Assembly: GCF_016907475.1 (NCBI RefSeq)
Contig: NZ_JAFBCA010000001.1
Coordinates: forward strand, 1,116,001 to 1,180,000
Direction of reading: 5' to 3'
Length of the DNA stretch: 64,000 nucleotides
Source of the DNA: Nocardioides cavernae
GTDB taxonomy: Bacteria; Actinomycetota; Actinomycetes; Propionibacteriales; Nocardioidaceae
How positions within the stretch are numbered: the first letter of the stretch is position 1; each line of letters begins with the position of its first letter. The notes below the pieces were generated by a model. It had not been told where the DNA came from, ran no database searches, and saw only the letters and a program-made list of their open reading frames with translations. Below are positions 26,885 through 35,906 of this stretch, in pieces. Position numbers and translations under genes: made by a program.

Positions 26885-29791
26885 TCAGCCGAGCAGCCCC
26901 TGCCGACGCGCCGTCGCCGCGGCCTCCGTGCGGTTGGCCGCCCCGAGCTTCGCGAGGATGTGCGAGACGTGGACGCTCGCCGTCTTGGGCGACATGAAGA
27001 GCGTCGTGCCGATCTGCCCGTTGGTCATCCCCTCGGCCACCAGTCGCAGCACCTCGACCTCGCGCTCGGTCAGCACGCCGTCCGTACGACGCTCTCGCGG
27101 GCCGATCGCCCACCTCTCCGCCAGCGCGTCGGCGCGCGCCAGCAGGGGCGCGGCCTCCAGCCGCTCGGCGACCTCTCGGCCGGCCGCCAGGTGGCGCCGG
27201 GCCGCATCGCGGTCGCCGTGGACCGCCTCCTGCTCCGCCAGCGACAGGTGCGTGACTGCGACGTCGGGGACGTGCCCGATCCGTTCCCAGCCCGCCAGGG
27301 CCTCCCGCAGCGCCGGGCGGGCGTCGCGGCCGTGGAAGCGGTCGAGCTGGGCGGCGAGGTCGAGGGGCCAGACCTCACCGAGCCGACCGTAGCGGCGGCA
27401 CCGCTCCACCGCCGCGGCAATCTCGTCCATGTGGACGGATGCCTCGTCGCGGTCGTCCCGGTCCGGGTTGTTGGTCGCCGCATCGGCCTCTGCACGGGCC
27501 GCGTCGCGGAGTACGCACCAGAGACAGTCGTCGGCCACGAAGGACCCGTCGTCGGCCCACAATGCGCGGTACTCGGACCGTGCTGCCGCCAGGTCGCCGC
27601 TGGCGGCGCTGGCAGCGGCAACCAGGTGGCGCACGATGACCGGGTGGGCACCGCTGGGGACCACCTCCCTGCTGAGCGACGTCCATCGGCTCGCGTCCGT
27701 GGCGCCCCGCTGGGCCACGTCGAGGAGCGCCAAGCGCGCGTTGCTGGTGCGGAGGTCGTCCTCCCACCACGGCGCCGACTCCTCGAGGAGCTGCCGGGCT
27801 CGGGCCCAGTCGCCGGTGCAGGTCAGGCTGAAGGCATGGTTCTCGACCAGGTGCTCCCAGAGGCCGACGGAGAGCTCGGGGTGGCGGAGCTGCGCGAGCG
27901 CCGCCTCGCCGATCTCCTGCGCCCTGCGGTGCTCGCCACACACGCTCCGGCACCACACGACGTTGCCGTCGGCGAACAGCACGTAATGGCCGGGGAGGTC
28001 GCGCAGTTGTGCCAGCTGTTCCTCGAGGTAGTCGGCGGCGCCGTGGGGGTCGCCCCGGAACTGACGCGAGTGGGAGCGCAGCACCACGTGCTCCACGCGA
28101 CCGCGTGGCGACGCGAGCTCGGCGGCGATGTCGGCAGCCGCGTCCATGCCGGTGACTGAGCGCTCGTCGCTTGCTGGCAGGCGCAATGCGAGGCTGAGCG
28201 CCAACAGCGAGAAGAGATCGCGCGGGCCGGAGAAGAGGTCGAACCTGTCGAACAGGTCCTGTGTCATCTCGCGAAAGCGGGGATCGATGTCGCCCTTGGC
28301 CTCGCCGGTGATCGCGCGGATGACGGCGAGAGTCGCACGCTCCGACTCGTCCAGCAGGTGAACTGGCACCGCATCCAGAACTGCGAGGAAGCTGGCCATT
28401 CCCGTCGACTGCGCGGCGAGCACGGACTGCGCCACGACTTCGCGCAGCGTGAGCCCGGCGACGGCTTCCGGGTCTCGGAGCGAGGCCCACGCCGACAGCA
28501 CCCGCCTCCACAACAGCGTCTCGCGGTGCGGGTCGGCGATCCGCTCCGCCGAGGGGAGTGCGGCCACTGCGGCCGCCAGCGAACGGCGTACGTCCCGCGC
28601 CTGGTGCCAGTGCTCCGCGACGGCCAGCAGCGCCGGGTCGCCCGCCAGCACGCCCGGGTTGTCCTCCAGCACCTCGGCCCACCGACGGTGCCACGCGCGC
28701 CGCGCGCCCGGTCCGGTCTCCCGGCTCGTCGCCTCGCGCAGCAGCGCGTGCCGGAACCCCACTGCGTCGTGCTCGTGGTCGGTCGTGAGGATCCCGGCGC
28801 GCAGCGCCTCGACCAGCGCCGTGTCGAGCTCCTCGGGCGTGACGTCGAGGACCTGCTCGAGCAGGCTGATCCGCAGGTGGCCGTCGCCGACCGCCGCGGC
28901 CTCCACCAGCCGCCGCGTCTCGGGGGTGAGGGTGCCCAGCCGTCCGGCCGCGACCGCCGCCGCGGTGGTCAGCTCCGGCCGCCCGGCAGCGGCCACCAGC
29001 TCCTCCACCACGAAGGGGATGCCGTCACTGAGCCGCTCGACGCGGCTGGCGACCTCGGCCGACGGTCGCGATCCGAGCAGGTCCCGGAGCTGGCGCTGGA
29101 CCGCGTCCGAGCCCAGGCGCGACAGCGGCAGCACCTCACACCCGGGAGTCCTCGCCAGCCCGGCGACGTACGACGTCAGGGCGGCCTCGGCGGCCGGCGT
29201 GCGCTCGGGGTCGTCGGTGCGCACTGTGGCCACGATCAGCAGACCTGCCGGCAGGGTCCGCGCCGCGAGCCCGACCAGGTCCCGCGTCGCCGAGTCGGCC
29301 CAGTGCAGGTCTTCGACGACCCACACGACCAACCGTTCGCAGGCCAGCCGCTCGAGCAGGTCGAGAAAGGTCGAGAGCAGCTGCACCCGCTCGACCTGCA
29401 GCCGCGGGGCTGCGCCGGGGAGCAGGGGTGCGAGCGCGTCCCGCTCGGCCGGCAGCAGCACGTCGACGCCGGCGACCCGCACGAGGTCACGCAGCGTGTC
29501 GGCGACGACGCCGAACGGGATCTCGCCCGTCGTCATGTCTGCGGCGTGCCCGGTCAGCACGAGCGCGTCGCCGAGGCTCCCCACGGCCTCGGCGACGAGT
29601 CGGCTCTTCCCGATGCCAGCCTCGCCGGTGACGAGCAGGCAGCGGCTGGTGCCGCCGCGGGCGTTCACGACAGCCCCGGCGATCCGGTCCAGCTCGGCCT
29701 CGCGGCCGACGAGCCTCCCGACCATCTGCCGATGGTCGCAGGCGACGAGGCCGTTGACCACGGGTGGACGTTCGGCACGTGCGACCGGCAT
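26885..29791 (-). CDS. large LuxR-family transcriptional regulator with N-terminal AAA ATPase (LAL type)
   Basis: About 968 aa. Residues about 26-300 form a STAND/AAA-type ATPase: VGREAELDRI, Walker A GEAGIGKS (56-63), Walker B LVVWVVEDLHWAD. The middle (about 300-890) is helical with TPR-like repeats. The C-terminus LTEREVEVLRLVAEGMTNGQIGTTLFMSPKTASVHVSHI is a LuxR HTH. This is the LAL (MalT-like) architecture, an ATP-dependent activator sensing an unknown ligand. The start is set at ATG 29791 because it overlaps the stop of the 63-aa gene (TGATG), implying coupling; MVGRLVGRE at 29725 is the alternative. Confidence 0.88.
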   Translation of the reverse strand: MPVARAERPPVVNGLVACDHRQMVGRLVGREAELDRIAGAVVNARGGTSRCLLVTGEAGIGKSRLVAEAVGSLGDALVLTGHAADMTTGEIPFGVVADTLRDLVRVAGVDVLLPAERDALAPLLPGAAPRLQVERVQLLSTFLDLLERLACERLVVWVVEDLHWADSATRDLVGLAARTLPAGLLIVATVRTDDPERTPAAEAALTSYVAGLARTPGCEVLPLSRLGSDAVQRQLRDLLGSRPSAEVASRVERLSDGIPFVVEELVAAAGRPELTTAAAVAAGRLGTLTPETRRLVEAAAVGDGHLRISLLEQVLDVTPEELDTALVEALRAGILTTDHEHDAVGFRHALLREATSRETGPGARRAWHRRWAEVLEDNPGVLAGDPALLAVAEHWHQARDVRRSLAAAVAALPSAERIADPHRETLLWRRVLSAWASLRDPEAVAGLTLREVVAQSVLAAQSTGMASFLAVLDAVPVHLLDESERATLAVIRAITGEAKGDIDPRFREMTQDLFDRFDLFSGPRDLFSLLALSLALRLPASDERSVTGMDAAADIAAELASPRGRVEHVVLRSHSRQFRGDPHGAADYLEEQLAQLRDLPGHYVLFADGNVVWCRSVCGEHRRAQEIGEAALAQLRHPELSVGLWEHLVENHAFSLTCTGDWARARQLLEESAPWWEDDLRTSNARLALLDVAQRGATDASRWTSLSREVVPSGAHPVIVRHLVAAASAASGDLAAARSEYRALWADDGSFVADDCLWCVLRDAARAEADAATNNPDRDDRDEASVHMDEIAAAVERCRRYGRLGEVWPLDLAAQLDRFHGRDARPALREALAGWERIGHVPDVAVTHLSLAEQEAVHGDRDAARRHLAAGREVAERLEAAPLLARADALAERWAIGPRERRTDGVLTEREVEVLRLVAEGMTNGQIGTTLFMSPKTASVHVSHILAKLGAANRTEAAATARRQGLLG

Positions 29792-29982
29792 CAGTGGGCC
29801 GGGCGGGGCGCCGGGAGCCAGCGGCTCCACCCGTTGCGGCGCCGCGACGGGACCTCGGTGACGACCGGCTCGACGGGCTGGCGGGTACGACGTGCGGTTC
29901 GGGCCGCGGCGACCTCGCGGGCGACGTCGGCGCGGTGGAAGGTGGCGATGCGGGCTGTGGCGTCGATGGCTGAGTTGTTCAT
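29791..29982 (-). CDS. small basic protein translationally coupled to the LuxR regulator
   Basis: 63 aa, Arg/Ala-rich (about 12 Arg), beginning MNNSAIDATARIATFHRADV with an amphipathic helix and ending in a Trp/Pro-rich tail (WSRWLPAPRPAH). A good ribosome site (CAGGAG, 8 nt) precedes ATG 29982, and its TGA overlaps the regulator ATG by 1 nt. No known domain is recognised; similar Arg-rich short proteins occur widely in Nocardioides-type genomes. It may be a leader that sets regulator translation or a small partner protein. Confidence 0.6.
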   Translation of the reverse strand: MNNSAIDATARIATFHRADVAREVAAARTARRTRQPVEPVVTEVPSRRRNGWSRWLPAPRPAH

Positions 29983-30169
29983 GGTGGGCTCCTGGCTGGG
30001 GTGCTGGTGGATGCCTCCACGCTCCGGCTAAGGCCCCCTGCCCCACATCGGGCAGACGCCCTATCTCCAGCGGCCGGCGGCGCCCGAGGTGCCTCAGGCC
30101 CGGCCGGCGTGGCCGGGATCTCGTCGCTCCCGGCTTCGCCCCGCGGCCACTGCGCCCGACACTGGAAGC

Positions 30170-30721
30170 ATGAGCGCCCCCGTGACCGTGTCCGTCACCC
30201 GTCACGTCGACCCCTCCCGCACGACGGAGATGCTGGCGTGGGTGCAGGCCGGGACGTCGCTCGCGGAGAAGTTCGACGGCTTCCTCGGCTCCGGGTGGGT
30301 GCGGCCCAGCGAGGACTCGACCGAGTGGCACATGCTCTACCGCTTCTCCGACACCGACTCCCTCTCCTCGTGGGAGGCCTCCCCGCAGCGCGAGTGGTGG
30401 CTCGAGGCGGCGCACGGCAGCGTCGAGGAGCGGCGCCGCGAGCGGCGTACGGGCATCGAGGGGTGGTTCGACGAGCCCGCCACGGTCGAGGCGTTGAGCG
30501 CCGCTCCCGTCCCGCCGCCGCGGTGGAAGCAGATGGTCGTCATCTTCATGGTCTTCCTGCCGCTCAGCCTGCTCGCCAACTTCATCGCCTCGCGCACCAT
30601 CTCGGGCTGGCCGCTGGTGCCGCGCGTGGTGCTGGTGACGTCGGTGATGACCCCGCTCATGACGTACGTCTTCCTGCCGTGGATGACGCGCCGGATGAGC
30701 TGGTGGCTGCACCGCGCGTGA
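30170..30721 (+). CDS. antibiotic-biosynthesis-monooxygenase-fold protein with two C-terminal helices
   Basis: 183 aa. Residues 1-100 (VTVSVTRHVDPSRTTEMLAWVQAG, FDGFLGSGWVRP, WHMLYRFSDTDSLSSWEASP, REWWLEAAH) follow the ABM ferredoxin-like fold. Two membrane helices then follow (VVIFMVFLPLSLLANFI and VVLVTSVMTPLMTYVFLP). ABM-plus-two-TM proteins are a recognised bacterial group with unknown function. GGAAG precedes ATG 30170. It is divergent from the LuxR/small-protein operon and ends 16 bp before purC. Confidence 0.78.
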   Translation: MSAPVTVSVTRHVDPSRTTEMLAWVQAGTSLAEKFDGFLGSGWVRPSEDSTEWHMLYRFSDTDSLSSWEASPQREWWLEAAHGSVEERRRERRTGIEGWFDEPATVEALSAAPVPPPRWKQMVVIFMVFLPLSLLANFIASRTISGWPLVPRVVLVTSVMTPLMTYVFLPWMTRRMSWWLHRA

Positions 30722-30737
30722 CGGCTAGGCTCGGCGC

Positions 30738-31631
30738 GTGGCCGAGCTGAACATTCCCGCAGCCCCTTTGATCGAGGGCACCACCCACCTCCATTCCGGC
30801 AAGGTCCGCGACCTCTACCGGGTCGACGCAGGCGAGCACGAGGGCCGGCTGCTGATGGTCGCCAGCGACCGCATCTCCGCCTACGACTTCGTCCTCGACA
30901 CCACGATCCCCGACAAGGGCGAGATCCTCACCCGGATGTCGCTGTGGTGGTTCGACCAGCTCGCCGGACTGGTCGGCAACCATGTGGTCTCGACCGAGGT
31001 CCCCGCAGCCGTCGCCGGCCGCGCGGTGGTGTGCGAGCGGCTCGAGATGTTCCCCGTCGAGTGCGTGGCCCGTGGCTACCTCACGGGCTCCGGCCTGCTC
31101 GACTACGCCCGCACCGGCGAGGTCTGCGGCATCCCGCTCCCCGCCGGGCTGCAGGACGGCAGCCGGCTGCCCGAGCCGATCTTCACGCCCGCCACCAAGG
31201 CCGACCTCGGCGACCACGACGAGAACGTCGACTACGAGGCCGTCGTCGAGGCGATCGGTGACGACTCGGCCGCCGAGCTGCGGATGCTCACCATGGAGGT
31301 CTACGACAAGGCGCACGCGATCGCCCGCGAGCGCGGCATCATCCTGGCCGACACCAAGCTCGAGTTCGGCCGGCGACCGGACGGCACGACGATCCTCGCC
31401 GACGAGGTGCTCACCCCCGACAGCTCCCGCTTCTGGCCCGCCGACGAGTGGCAGCCCGGCCGCGCCCAGTCGTCGTACGACAAGCAGATCGTGCGGGACT
31501 GGCTCACCGGGGAGTCCGGCTGGGACCGCACGTCCGGCGACGCGCCGCCGCCGCTGCCCGAGGCCGTCGTCGACCGCACCCGGGCGCGCTACCTCGAGGC
31601 CTACGAGCTGCTGACCGGGGAGACGTTCTGA
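30738..31631 (+). CDS. purC: SAICAR synthetase
   Basis: 297 aa. Condenses CAIR and aspartate with ATP to SAICAR in purine synthesis. Motifs: [12 protein letters not shown] at the ATP loop, [32 protein letters not shown] and [12 protein letters not shown]. The GTG start at 30738 follows TAGGCT (30726-30731) by exactly 6 nt, so purC is predicted leaderless and does not depend on the upstream gene. The stop (TGA 31629-31631) overlaps the predicted start of the next gene. Confidence 0.97.
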   Translation: MAELNIPAAPLIEGTTHLHSGKVRDLYRVDAGEHEGRLLMVASDRISAYDFVLDTTIPDKGEILTRMSLWWFDQLAGLVGNHVVSTEVPAAVAGRAVVCERLEMFPVECVARGYLTGSGLLDYARTGEVCGIPLPAGLQDGSRLPEPIFTPATKADLGDHDENVDYEAVVEAIGDDSAAELRMLTMEVYDKAHAIARERGIILADTKLEFGRRPDGTTILADEVLTPDSSRFWPADEWQPGRAQSSYDKQIVRDWLTGESGWDRTSGDAPPPLPEAVVDRTRARYLEAYELLTGETF

Positions 31632-32065
31632 CGTCGAGGCAGTTCACCGCGACCGTCGAGCTGCCGCACTCGGCGGAGCAGGCGTTCGCCTACCTCGTCG
31701 ACCCGCGTCGCCGTCCCGAGTGGCAGTCGAGCCTGCTGTCGGTCGACGTGCCCGAGGACGAGGAGCCCCACCTGGGGCAGACCTGGACGGAGCTGACCGT
31801 GGTCGGCGTACGGCCGAGCCTGGAGGTCGTCGAGTTCGAGCCGTTCCGGTCGTGGGCCGAGCGCGGCGCGTGGCGCGGGGTCGAGGCGACGCTGCGGCTG
31901 CGCTTCATCGGCACCCGCGACGGCTGCCGTGTGGTCGGCGAGGGCGAGGTCTCCGGCTCGGGGTTGTACGCCGTCGCGGCGGGCAGCTCGGGGCTGCTGG
32001 CCAAGCGGGCGATCGCCGCCGACCTCCGCACCGCCGGTCACCGGATCGCGCAGCGCACCGACTGA
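31628..32065 (+). CDS. SRPBCC-fold protein, probable CTG start
   Basis: 145 aa. SRPBCC/START-like: [28 protein letters not shown] begins with the first strand and helix, and [22 protein letters not shown] with a C-terminal helix completes the cup that binds a hydrophobic ligand. No ATG, GTG or TTG lies near the domain start. CTG at 31628 overlaps the purC stop as CTGA and is preceded by GGGGAG with a 5-nt gap, so a coupled CTG start is the best explanation. The nearest downstream GTG would remove the first strand and helix. Confidence 0.7.
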   Translation: MTSRQFTATVELPHSAEQAFAYLVDPRRRPEWQSSLLSVDVPEDEEPHLGQTWTELTVVGVRPSLEVVEFEPFRSWAERGAWRGVEATLRLRFIGTRDGCRVVGEGEVSGSGLYAVAAGSSGLLAKRAIAADLRTAGHRIAQRTD

Positions 32066-32070
32066 GTCCC

Positions 32071-32428
32071 TCAGGCCGAGCGCGTCTTGTTGCGCAGGTT
32101 GATGAGCGTGACGAGCAGCCACGCGACGACCACCCCGGTGCCCGCGTGGAGGAGCATCGAGCGCAGCCAGAGGCCCCCGAGTGCCCCGTCGGTGTCGGCG
32201 AGCTCGTCGCTGCCCCCGGTGCGTCCGCCGAACACCACCGCCGGCTGCCCGTCGCCACGCCCCCGATGCGAGCCACCACACCAGCACCAGCAGGACGACG
32301 CCGAACGCCATCACGCCGAAGCGCCAGCCCGGCGACGTCGCCAGCGCCCCGAAGAAGCCCACCGCGACGAACGGGAGGAACACGACGGCGCCGACGATGA
32401 CGATGGCCGTGCTGGCGAGAAAGTCCAT
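32071..32428 (-). pseudogene. small membrane protein gene split by a one-base frameshift
   Basis: Read on the minus strand from ATG 32428, MDFLASTAIVIVGAVVFL and GVMAFGVVLLVLVWWLASG are membrane helices. After the C5 run at 32260-32264 the frame shifts, and the natural continuation GDGQPAVVFGGRTGGSDELA, then LRSMLLHAGTGVVVAWLLVTL, ending NLRNKTRSA, is in the +1 frame. Removing one G restores a protein of about 118 aa with three helices. Total length 358 nt is 3n+1. Either a real frameshift or a homopolymer sequencing error. Confidence 0.75.
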
Positions 32429-32494
32429 GGCGGACGGTAAGTCCCGCAGTGCGACGCCGTCGACCGATCGACCACCCCTGAGTAGGTTGGCGCC

Positions 32495-34060
32495 ATGCCG
32501 AACCTCTCCTCGCTGCTCGAAGGCTCCGCCGAGGCCCACCCGGACCGTACGGCCGTCGTGCTGGGCGGCACCCGCCTGACGTACGCCCAGGTCGACGCCG
32601 CCGCCAACCAGGTCGCCAACCTGCTGGTCTCGCGCGGCATCGAGCCGGGCGACAAGGTCGCGCTGAGCTGCCCGAACCTGCCGTACTTCCCGATCGTCTA
32701 CTACGGCATCCTCAAGGCCGGGGCGACCGTCGTGCCGCTCAACGTGCTGCTCAAGGGACGCGAGGTCGCCTACCACCTCGACGACTCGGACGCGAAGGCG
32801 TACTTCTGCTTCCAGGGCACCCCGGAGCTGCCGATCGGCGCCGAGGGCCACGCCGGCTTCGAGCAGACCGACTCGTGCGAGCACTTCTTCGTGATCACTG
32901 CCGACCCGGCCGCGGACTCGCCGATCGAGGGCGCCGAGACGCTCGGCCAGGCGCTCAGGGGGCAGGCCCCGGTCTTCGAGGCGCGTGAGGTCGGCGCCGA
33001 CGACACCGCCGTCATCCTCTACACGTCCGGCACCACCGGTCAGCCCAAGGGTGCCGAGCTGATGCACCGCAACATGATCAGCAACGCGCTCGCCAGCGAC
33101 GCGCTCTTCGGGGCCGACGCCGACAACCCCGACACGCTGCTGTGCGTGCTGCCGCTGTTCCACTCCTTCGGCCAGACCGTGATCATGAACGCCGGCTTCG
33201 CCTTCGGCGGCACCGTGGTGCTGCTGCCGCGCTTCGAGGCCGGCCCGGCGCTGACGCTGATGGAGCAGGAGGGCGTGACGTTCTTCGCCGGCGTCCCGAC
33301 GATGTACTGGGGCTTGCTCGGCGCGCTCGACGACTCCGGCGTCGACGTGAAGAAGGTCGCCGACCAGGTGCGGGTCGCGGTCGCGGGCGGGTCCGCGCTG
33401 CCGGTCGAGGTGCACCACGAGTTCGAGCGTCGCTTCGGCGTCACGATCCTGGAGGGCTACGGGCTCTCGGAGACCTCCCCGGTCGCGAGCTTCTCCGTCT
33501 GGGGCGAGCCCGTGCGGGTCGGCTCCATCGGCAAGCCGATCCCCGGTGTCGAGATGAAGCTGATCAGCTCCGAGCCCGGGGTGCGCGAGGACGTCGAGGA
33601 CGCGGAGGACGTGATCGGCGAGATCGCGATCAAGGGCCCCAACATCATGAAGGGCTACTACGGTCGCCCCGACGCGACCGCCGAGGCGATCGTCGACGGC
33701 TGGTTCCGCTCCGGCGACCTCGGCCGCAAGGACGCCGACGGCTGGTACTACATCGTCGACCGGTCCAAGGACATGATCATCCGCGGCGGCTACAACGTGT
33801 ACCCGCGCGAGATCGAGGAGGTCCTCCTCACGCACCCCGACGTCTCGCTCGCCGCCGTCATCGGCGTACCCCACGAGAGCCACGGCGAGGAGATCAAGGC
33901 CGTCGTCATCCGCAAGGACGGCGCCACGGTGACCGAGGACGAGCTCGTCGCGTGGGGCAAGGAGCAGATGGCGGGCTACAAGTACCCCCGCATCGTCGAG
34001 TTCGTCGACGCGCTCCCGATGACCGCGACCGGCAAGATCCTCAAGCGCGAGCTCGGCTGA
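32495..34060 (+). CDS. long-chain fatty acid-CoA ligase (acyl-CoA synthetase, ANL family)
   Basis: 521 aa. ANL-superfamily motifs: YTSGTTGQPKGAEL (176-189, P-loop), the YGLSETSPVASFS helix, the GWFRSGDLGRKDADGWYYIVDRSKDMI hinge core, and NVYPREIEEVLLTHP followed by the C-terminal catalytic lysine in TATGKILKRELG. It activates a fatty or related carboxylic acid to acyl-CoA via acyl-AMP. ATG 32495 follows TAGGTT by 6 nt, so it is predicted leaderless. It is coupled by TGATG to the small membrane gene downstream. Confidence 0.93.
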   Translation: MPNLSSLLEGSAEAHPDRTAVVLGGTRLTYAQVDAAANQVANLLVSRGIEPGDKVALSCPNLPYFPIVYYGILKAGATVVPLNVLLKGREVAYHLDDSDAKAYFCFQGTPELPIGAEGHAGFEQTDSCEHFFVITADPAADSPIEGAETLGQALRGQAPVFEAREVGADDTAVILYTSGTTGQPKGAELMHRNMISNALASDALFGADADNPDTLLCVLPLFHSFGQTVIMNAGFAFGGTVVLLPRFEAGPALTLMEQEGVTFFAGVPTMYWGLLGALDDSGVDVKKVADQVRVAVAGGSALPVEVHHEFERRFGVTILEGYGLSETSPVASFSVWGEPVRVGSIGKPIPGVEMKLISSEPGVREDVEDAEDVIGEIAIKGPNIMKGYYGRPDATAEAIVDGWFRSGDLGRKDADGWYYIVDRSKDMIIRGGYNVYPREIEEVLLTHPDVSLAAVIGVPHESHGEEIKAVVIRKDGATVTEDELVAWGKEQMAGYKYPRIVEFVDALPMTATGKILKRELG

Positions 34061-34245
34061 TGCGCGCCCTCGGCATCGCGCTCGGTGCGGTGATGGTGAT
34101 CACCGGCGCCGTCTGGACCCTCCAGGGCCTCGGCTACCTCGAGGGCAGCCCGATGACCGACCAGAGCATCTGGGCGATCCTCGGACCCCTCGTCGCCGGC
34201 CTCGGGGTCGCCCTGGTGATCGTCGCCGCCCGCCGGCGGGAGTGA
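34060..34245 (+). CDS. small two-helix membrane protein
   Basis: 61 aa. Two membrane segments (RALGIALGAVMVITGAVWTL and ILGPLVAGLGVALVIVAA) with a short outer loop and an Arg-rich C-terminus (ARRRE). The start overlaps the acyl-CoA ligase stop (TGATG), so it is co-translated. Function unknown; such one-to-two-helix proteins with a WTLQGLGYLEGSPMT loop recur in Actinobacteria. Confidence 0.75.
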   Translation: MRALGIALGAVMVITGAVWTLQGLGYLEGSPMTDQSIWAILGPLVAGLGVALVIVAARRRE

Positions 34246-34256
34246 GGGGCTTGCGC

Positions 34257-34336
34257 GTGCACCATGAAGGCAGTTCGCGTCGATCGGCCCCGTTCTCACG
34301 CTCGGCGCCGGTGCTCATGGCCTGAACTGCCTGCAC
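34257..34336. repeat. intergenic repeat (family D), imperfect hairpin
   Basis: Contains CACCATGAAGGCAGTTCGC, 18 of 19 identical to the left arm of the hairpin at 50980-51060, and an opposing CTGAACTGCCTGCAC arm. It lies between two co-directional genes before the purS promoter. The TAGAAT -10 box at 34418-34423 follows, giving purS a leader of about 34 nt. Confidence 0.5.
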
Positions 34337-34463
34337 AGTGTTCGCGCGCGGGCGGATCGACACGTACCCGCTGCGTCCACCGTCACGCCCGCCGGGCGCG
34401 CCCGCGCGGCGGCTCCGTAGAATCGGCACCGCCCGTCCCACCCTGTCACCCAGGAGCATCCCC

Positions 34464-34748
34464 GTGGCCCGAGTCGTCGTCGACGTCATGCCCAAGCCCG
34501 AGATCCTCGACCCCCAGGGCAAGGCGGTGCTCGGTGCGCTGCCCCGGCTCGGGTTCGACCTCGTCACCGACGTCCGGCAGGGCAAGCGGTTCGAGCTCCA
34601 GGTCGACGGCGAGATCACCCCCGAGGTGCTCGCCCAGATCGAGGAGGTCGCCGGGACGCTGCTGTCCAACCCGGTGATCGAGGACTTCGAGGTCCACGTC
34701 GAGGAGCACTCGGTGGCCGAGGTCGCCCACGAGGCCGGTCGCGCATGA
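34464..34748 (+). CDS. purS: phosphoribosylformylglycinamidine synthase subunit PurS
   Basis: 94 aa. Structural bridge of the FGAM synthase complex with PurQ and PurL (step 4 of purine synthesis). Begins [37 protein letters not shown] and [13 protein letters not shown] complete the PurS fold. GTG 34464 is 6 nt after CAGGAG. It overlaps purQ by 4 nt (ATGA). It has a leadered promoter, TAGAAT at 34418-34423. Confidence 0.95.
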   Translation: MARVVVDVMPKPEILDPQGKAVLGALPRLGFDLVTDVRQGKRFELQVDGEITPEVLAQIEEVAGTLLSNPVIEDFEVHVEEHSVAEVAHEAGRA

Positions 34749-35413
34749 AGGTCGGTGTCGTCACCTTCCCCGGCTCGCTCGACGACGTCGATGCCCGCCG
34801 CGCCGTCACGATCGGCGGCAACGAGGCGGTCGCGCTGTGGCACGGCGACGACGACCTCAAGGGCGTCGACGCGATCGTGCTCCCCGGCGGCTTCTCCTAC
34901 GGCGACTACCTCCGCTGCGGCGCCATCTCCCGCTTCGCCCCGGTGATGACGTCGGTGATCGAGGCGGCCGGCAAGGGCCTGCCCGTGCTCGGCATCTGCA
35001 ACGGCTTCCAGATCCTCTGCGAGTCGCACCTGCTGCCGGGCGCGCTGATCCGCAACGACCACCGCAAGTTCGTCTGTCGTGACCAGCGGCTGCGCATCGA
35101 GCGTGTCGACACCCCGTGGACGTCGGCCTACGCCGAGGGTGCTGAGGTCACGATCGTGCTGAAGAACGGCGAGGGCGGCTTCGTCGCCGACGAGCCGACG
35201 CTCGACATGCTCGAGGGCGAGGGCCGGGTGGTCGCGCGCTACCTCGACGACAACCCCAACGGCTCGCTCCGTGACATCGCCGGCATCTCCAACGAGCGCG
35301 GCAACGTCGTCGGCCTCATGCCGCACCCCGAGCACGCGGTCGAGGACCTCACCGGTCCCGGCACCGACGGGCTCGGGTTCTTCACCTCCCTCGTCGAGAA
35401 GGCCTTTGCATGA
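34745..35413 (+). CDS. purQ: phosphoribosylformylglycinamidine synthase, glutaminase subunit PurQ
   Basis: 222 aa. Class I glutamine amidotransferase supplying ammonia to PurL. The nucleophile is Cys85 in GICNGFQIL, with His194 and Glu196 in [11 protein letters not shown] completing the triad; [14 protein letters not shown] and [11 protein letters not shown] are family motifs. It overlaps purS at its start and the DUF3817 gene at its end (ATGA), so purS-purQ-DUF3817 is an operon. The partner purL lies 7.5 kb downstream. Confidence 0.97.
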   Translation: MKVGVVTFPGSLDDVDARRAVTIGGNEAVALWHGDDDLKGVDAIVLPGGFSYGDYLRCGAISRFAPVMTSVIEAAGKGLPVLGICNGFQILCESHLLPGALIRNDHRKFVCRDQRLRIERVDTPWTSAYAEGAEVTIVLKNGEGGFVADEPTLDMLEGEGRVVARYLDDNPNGSLRDIAGISNERGNVVGLMPHPEHAVEDLTGPGTDGLGFFTSLVEKAFA

Positions 35414-35853
35414 GCCCGACCCGTCTCTACCGTCTCGTCGCACGCGCCGAGGCCGTCACCTGGGCGCTGCTGCTGACGGGCATGTTCCTCAAGTACGTCA
35501 CCGAGACCACCGAGCTCGGCGTCCAGGTCTTCGGCATGGTCCACGGGGTCGTGTTCATCGCCTACTGCCTGGTGACCGCGCTCCTTTTCGTCGACCAGAA
35601 GTGGCCGGTCAGCCGGCTGGCGATGGGCCTCGGCGCTGCCGTGCCGCCGTTCGCGACGGTGCCCTTCGAGCGGTACGCCGAGCGCGCGGGGCTGCTGGGT
35701 GACTCCTGGCGCCTGCGCTCCGAGGCTCCGCACGGCCTCCTCGAGCGGCTCACCGGCTGGCTGGTCCGCCGACCGGCCCAGGGTGCGCTGGTAGGCCTCG
35801 TCGCCGTGGCCGGCCTGACGGGCGTCGCGCTCGTCGTCGGCCCGCCTGCCTGA
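35410..35853 (+). CDS. DUF3817 membrane protein
   Basis: 147 aa. The N-terminal DUF3817 domain has three membrane helices ([58 protein letters not shown]) with the conserved E-x-x-S/T-x-x-L-L entry and HG pair. A C-terminal extension with one further helix ([19 protein letters not shown]) is extra. Its role is unknown. It is the last gene of the purS-purQ operon by a 4-nt overlap. Confidence 0.85.
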   Translation: MSPTRLYRLVARAEAVTWALLLTGMFLKYVTETTELGVQVFGMVHGVVFIAYCLVTALLFVDQKWPVSRLAMGLGAAVPPFATVPFERYAERAGLLGDSWRLRSEAPHGLLERLTGWLVRRPAQGALVGLVAVAGLTGVALVVGPPA

Positions 35854-35858
35854 CGTCA

Positions 35859-35884
35859 GTGATCCCCGGTCAGCCGGGGATCAC
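35859..35884. repeat. perfect hairpin in a convergent gap (family B)
   Basis: GTGATCCCCGG-TCAG-CCGGGGATCAC: 11-bp perfect stem and 4-nt loop, immediately after the DUF3817 stop and followed by GAAAAC. The convergent partner is the DUF1906 gene. The hairpin at 22969-22989 is nearly identical, including the CCGGTCAGCCGGGG core. Confidence 0.65.
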
Positions 35885-35906
35885 GAAAACGCGGCCACCC
35901 CTGGGG

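Noticed and set aside
29792..30712. N-terminal extension of the LuxR regulator to 1275 residues
   Set aside because: It would pass through the divergent ABM-protein gene and lies out of frame with the coupled 63-aa gene; the ATPase domain starts only after 29791.
32071..32428. Programmed ribosomal frameshifting in the small membrane gene
   Set aside because: No slippery heptamer plus downstream structure is evident and the site is a plain homopolymer; an indel or sequencing error is simpler.
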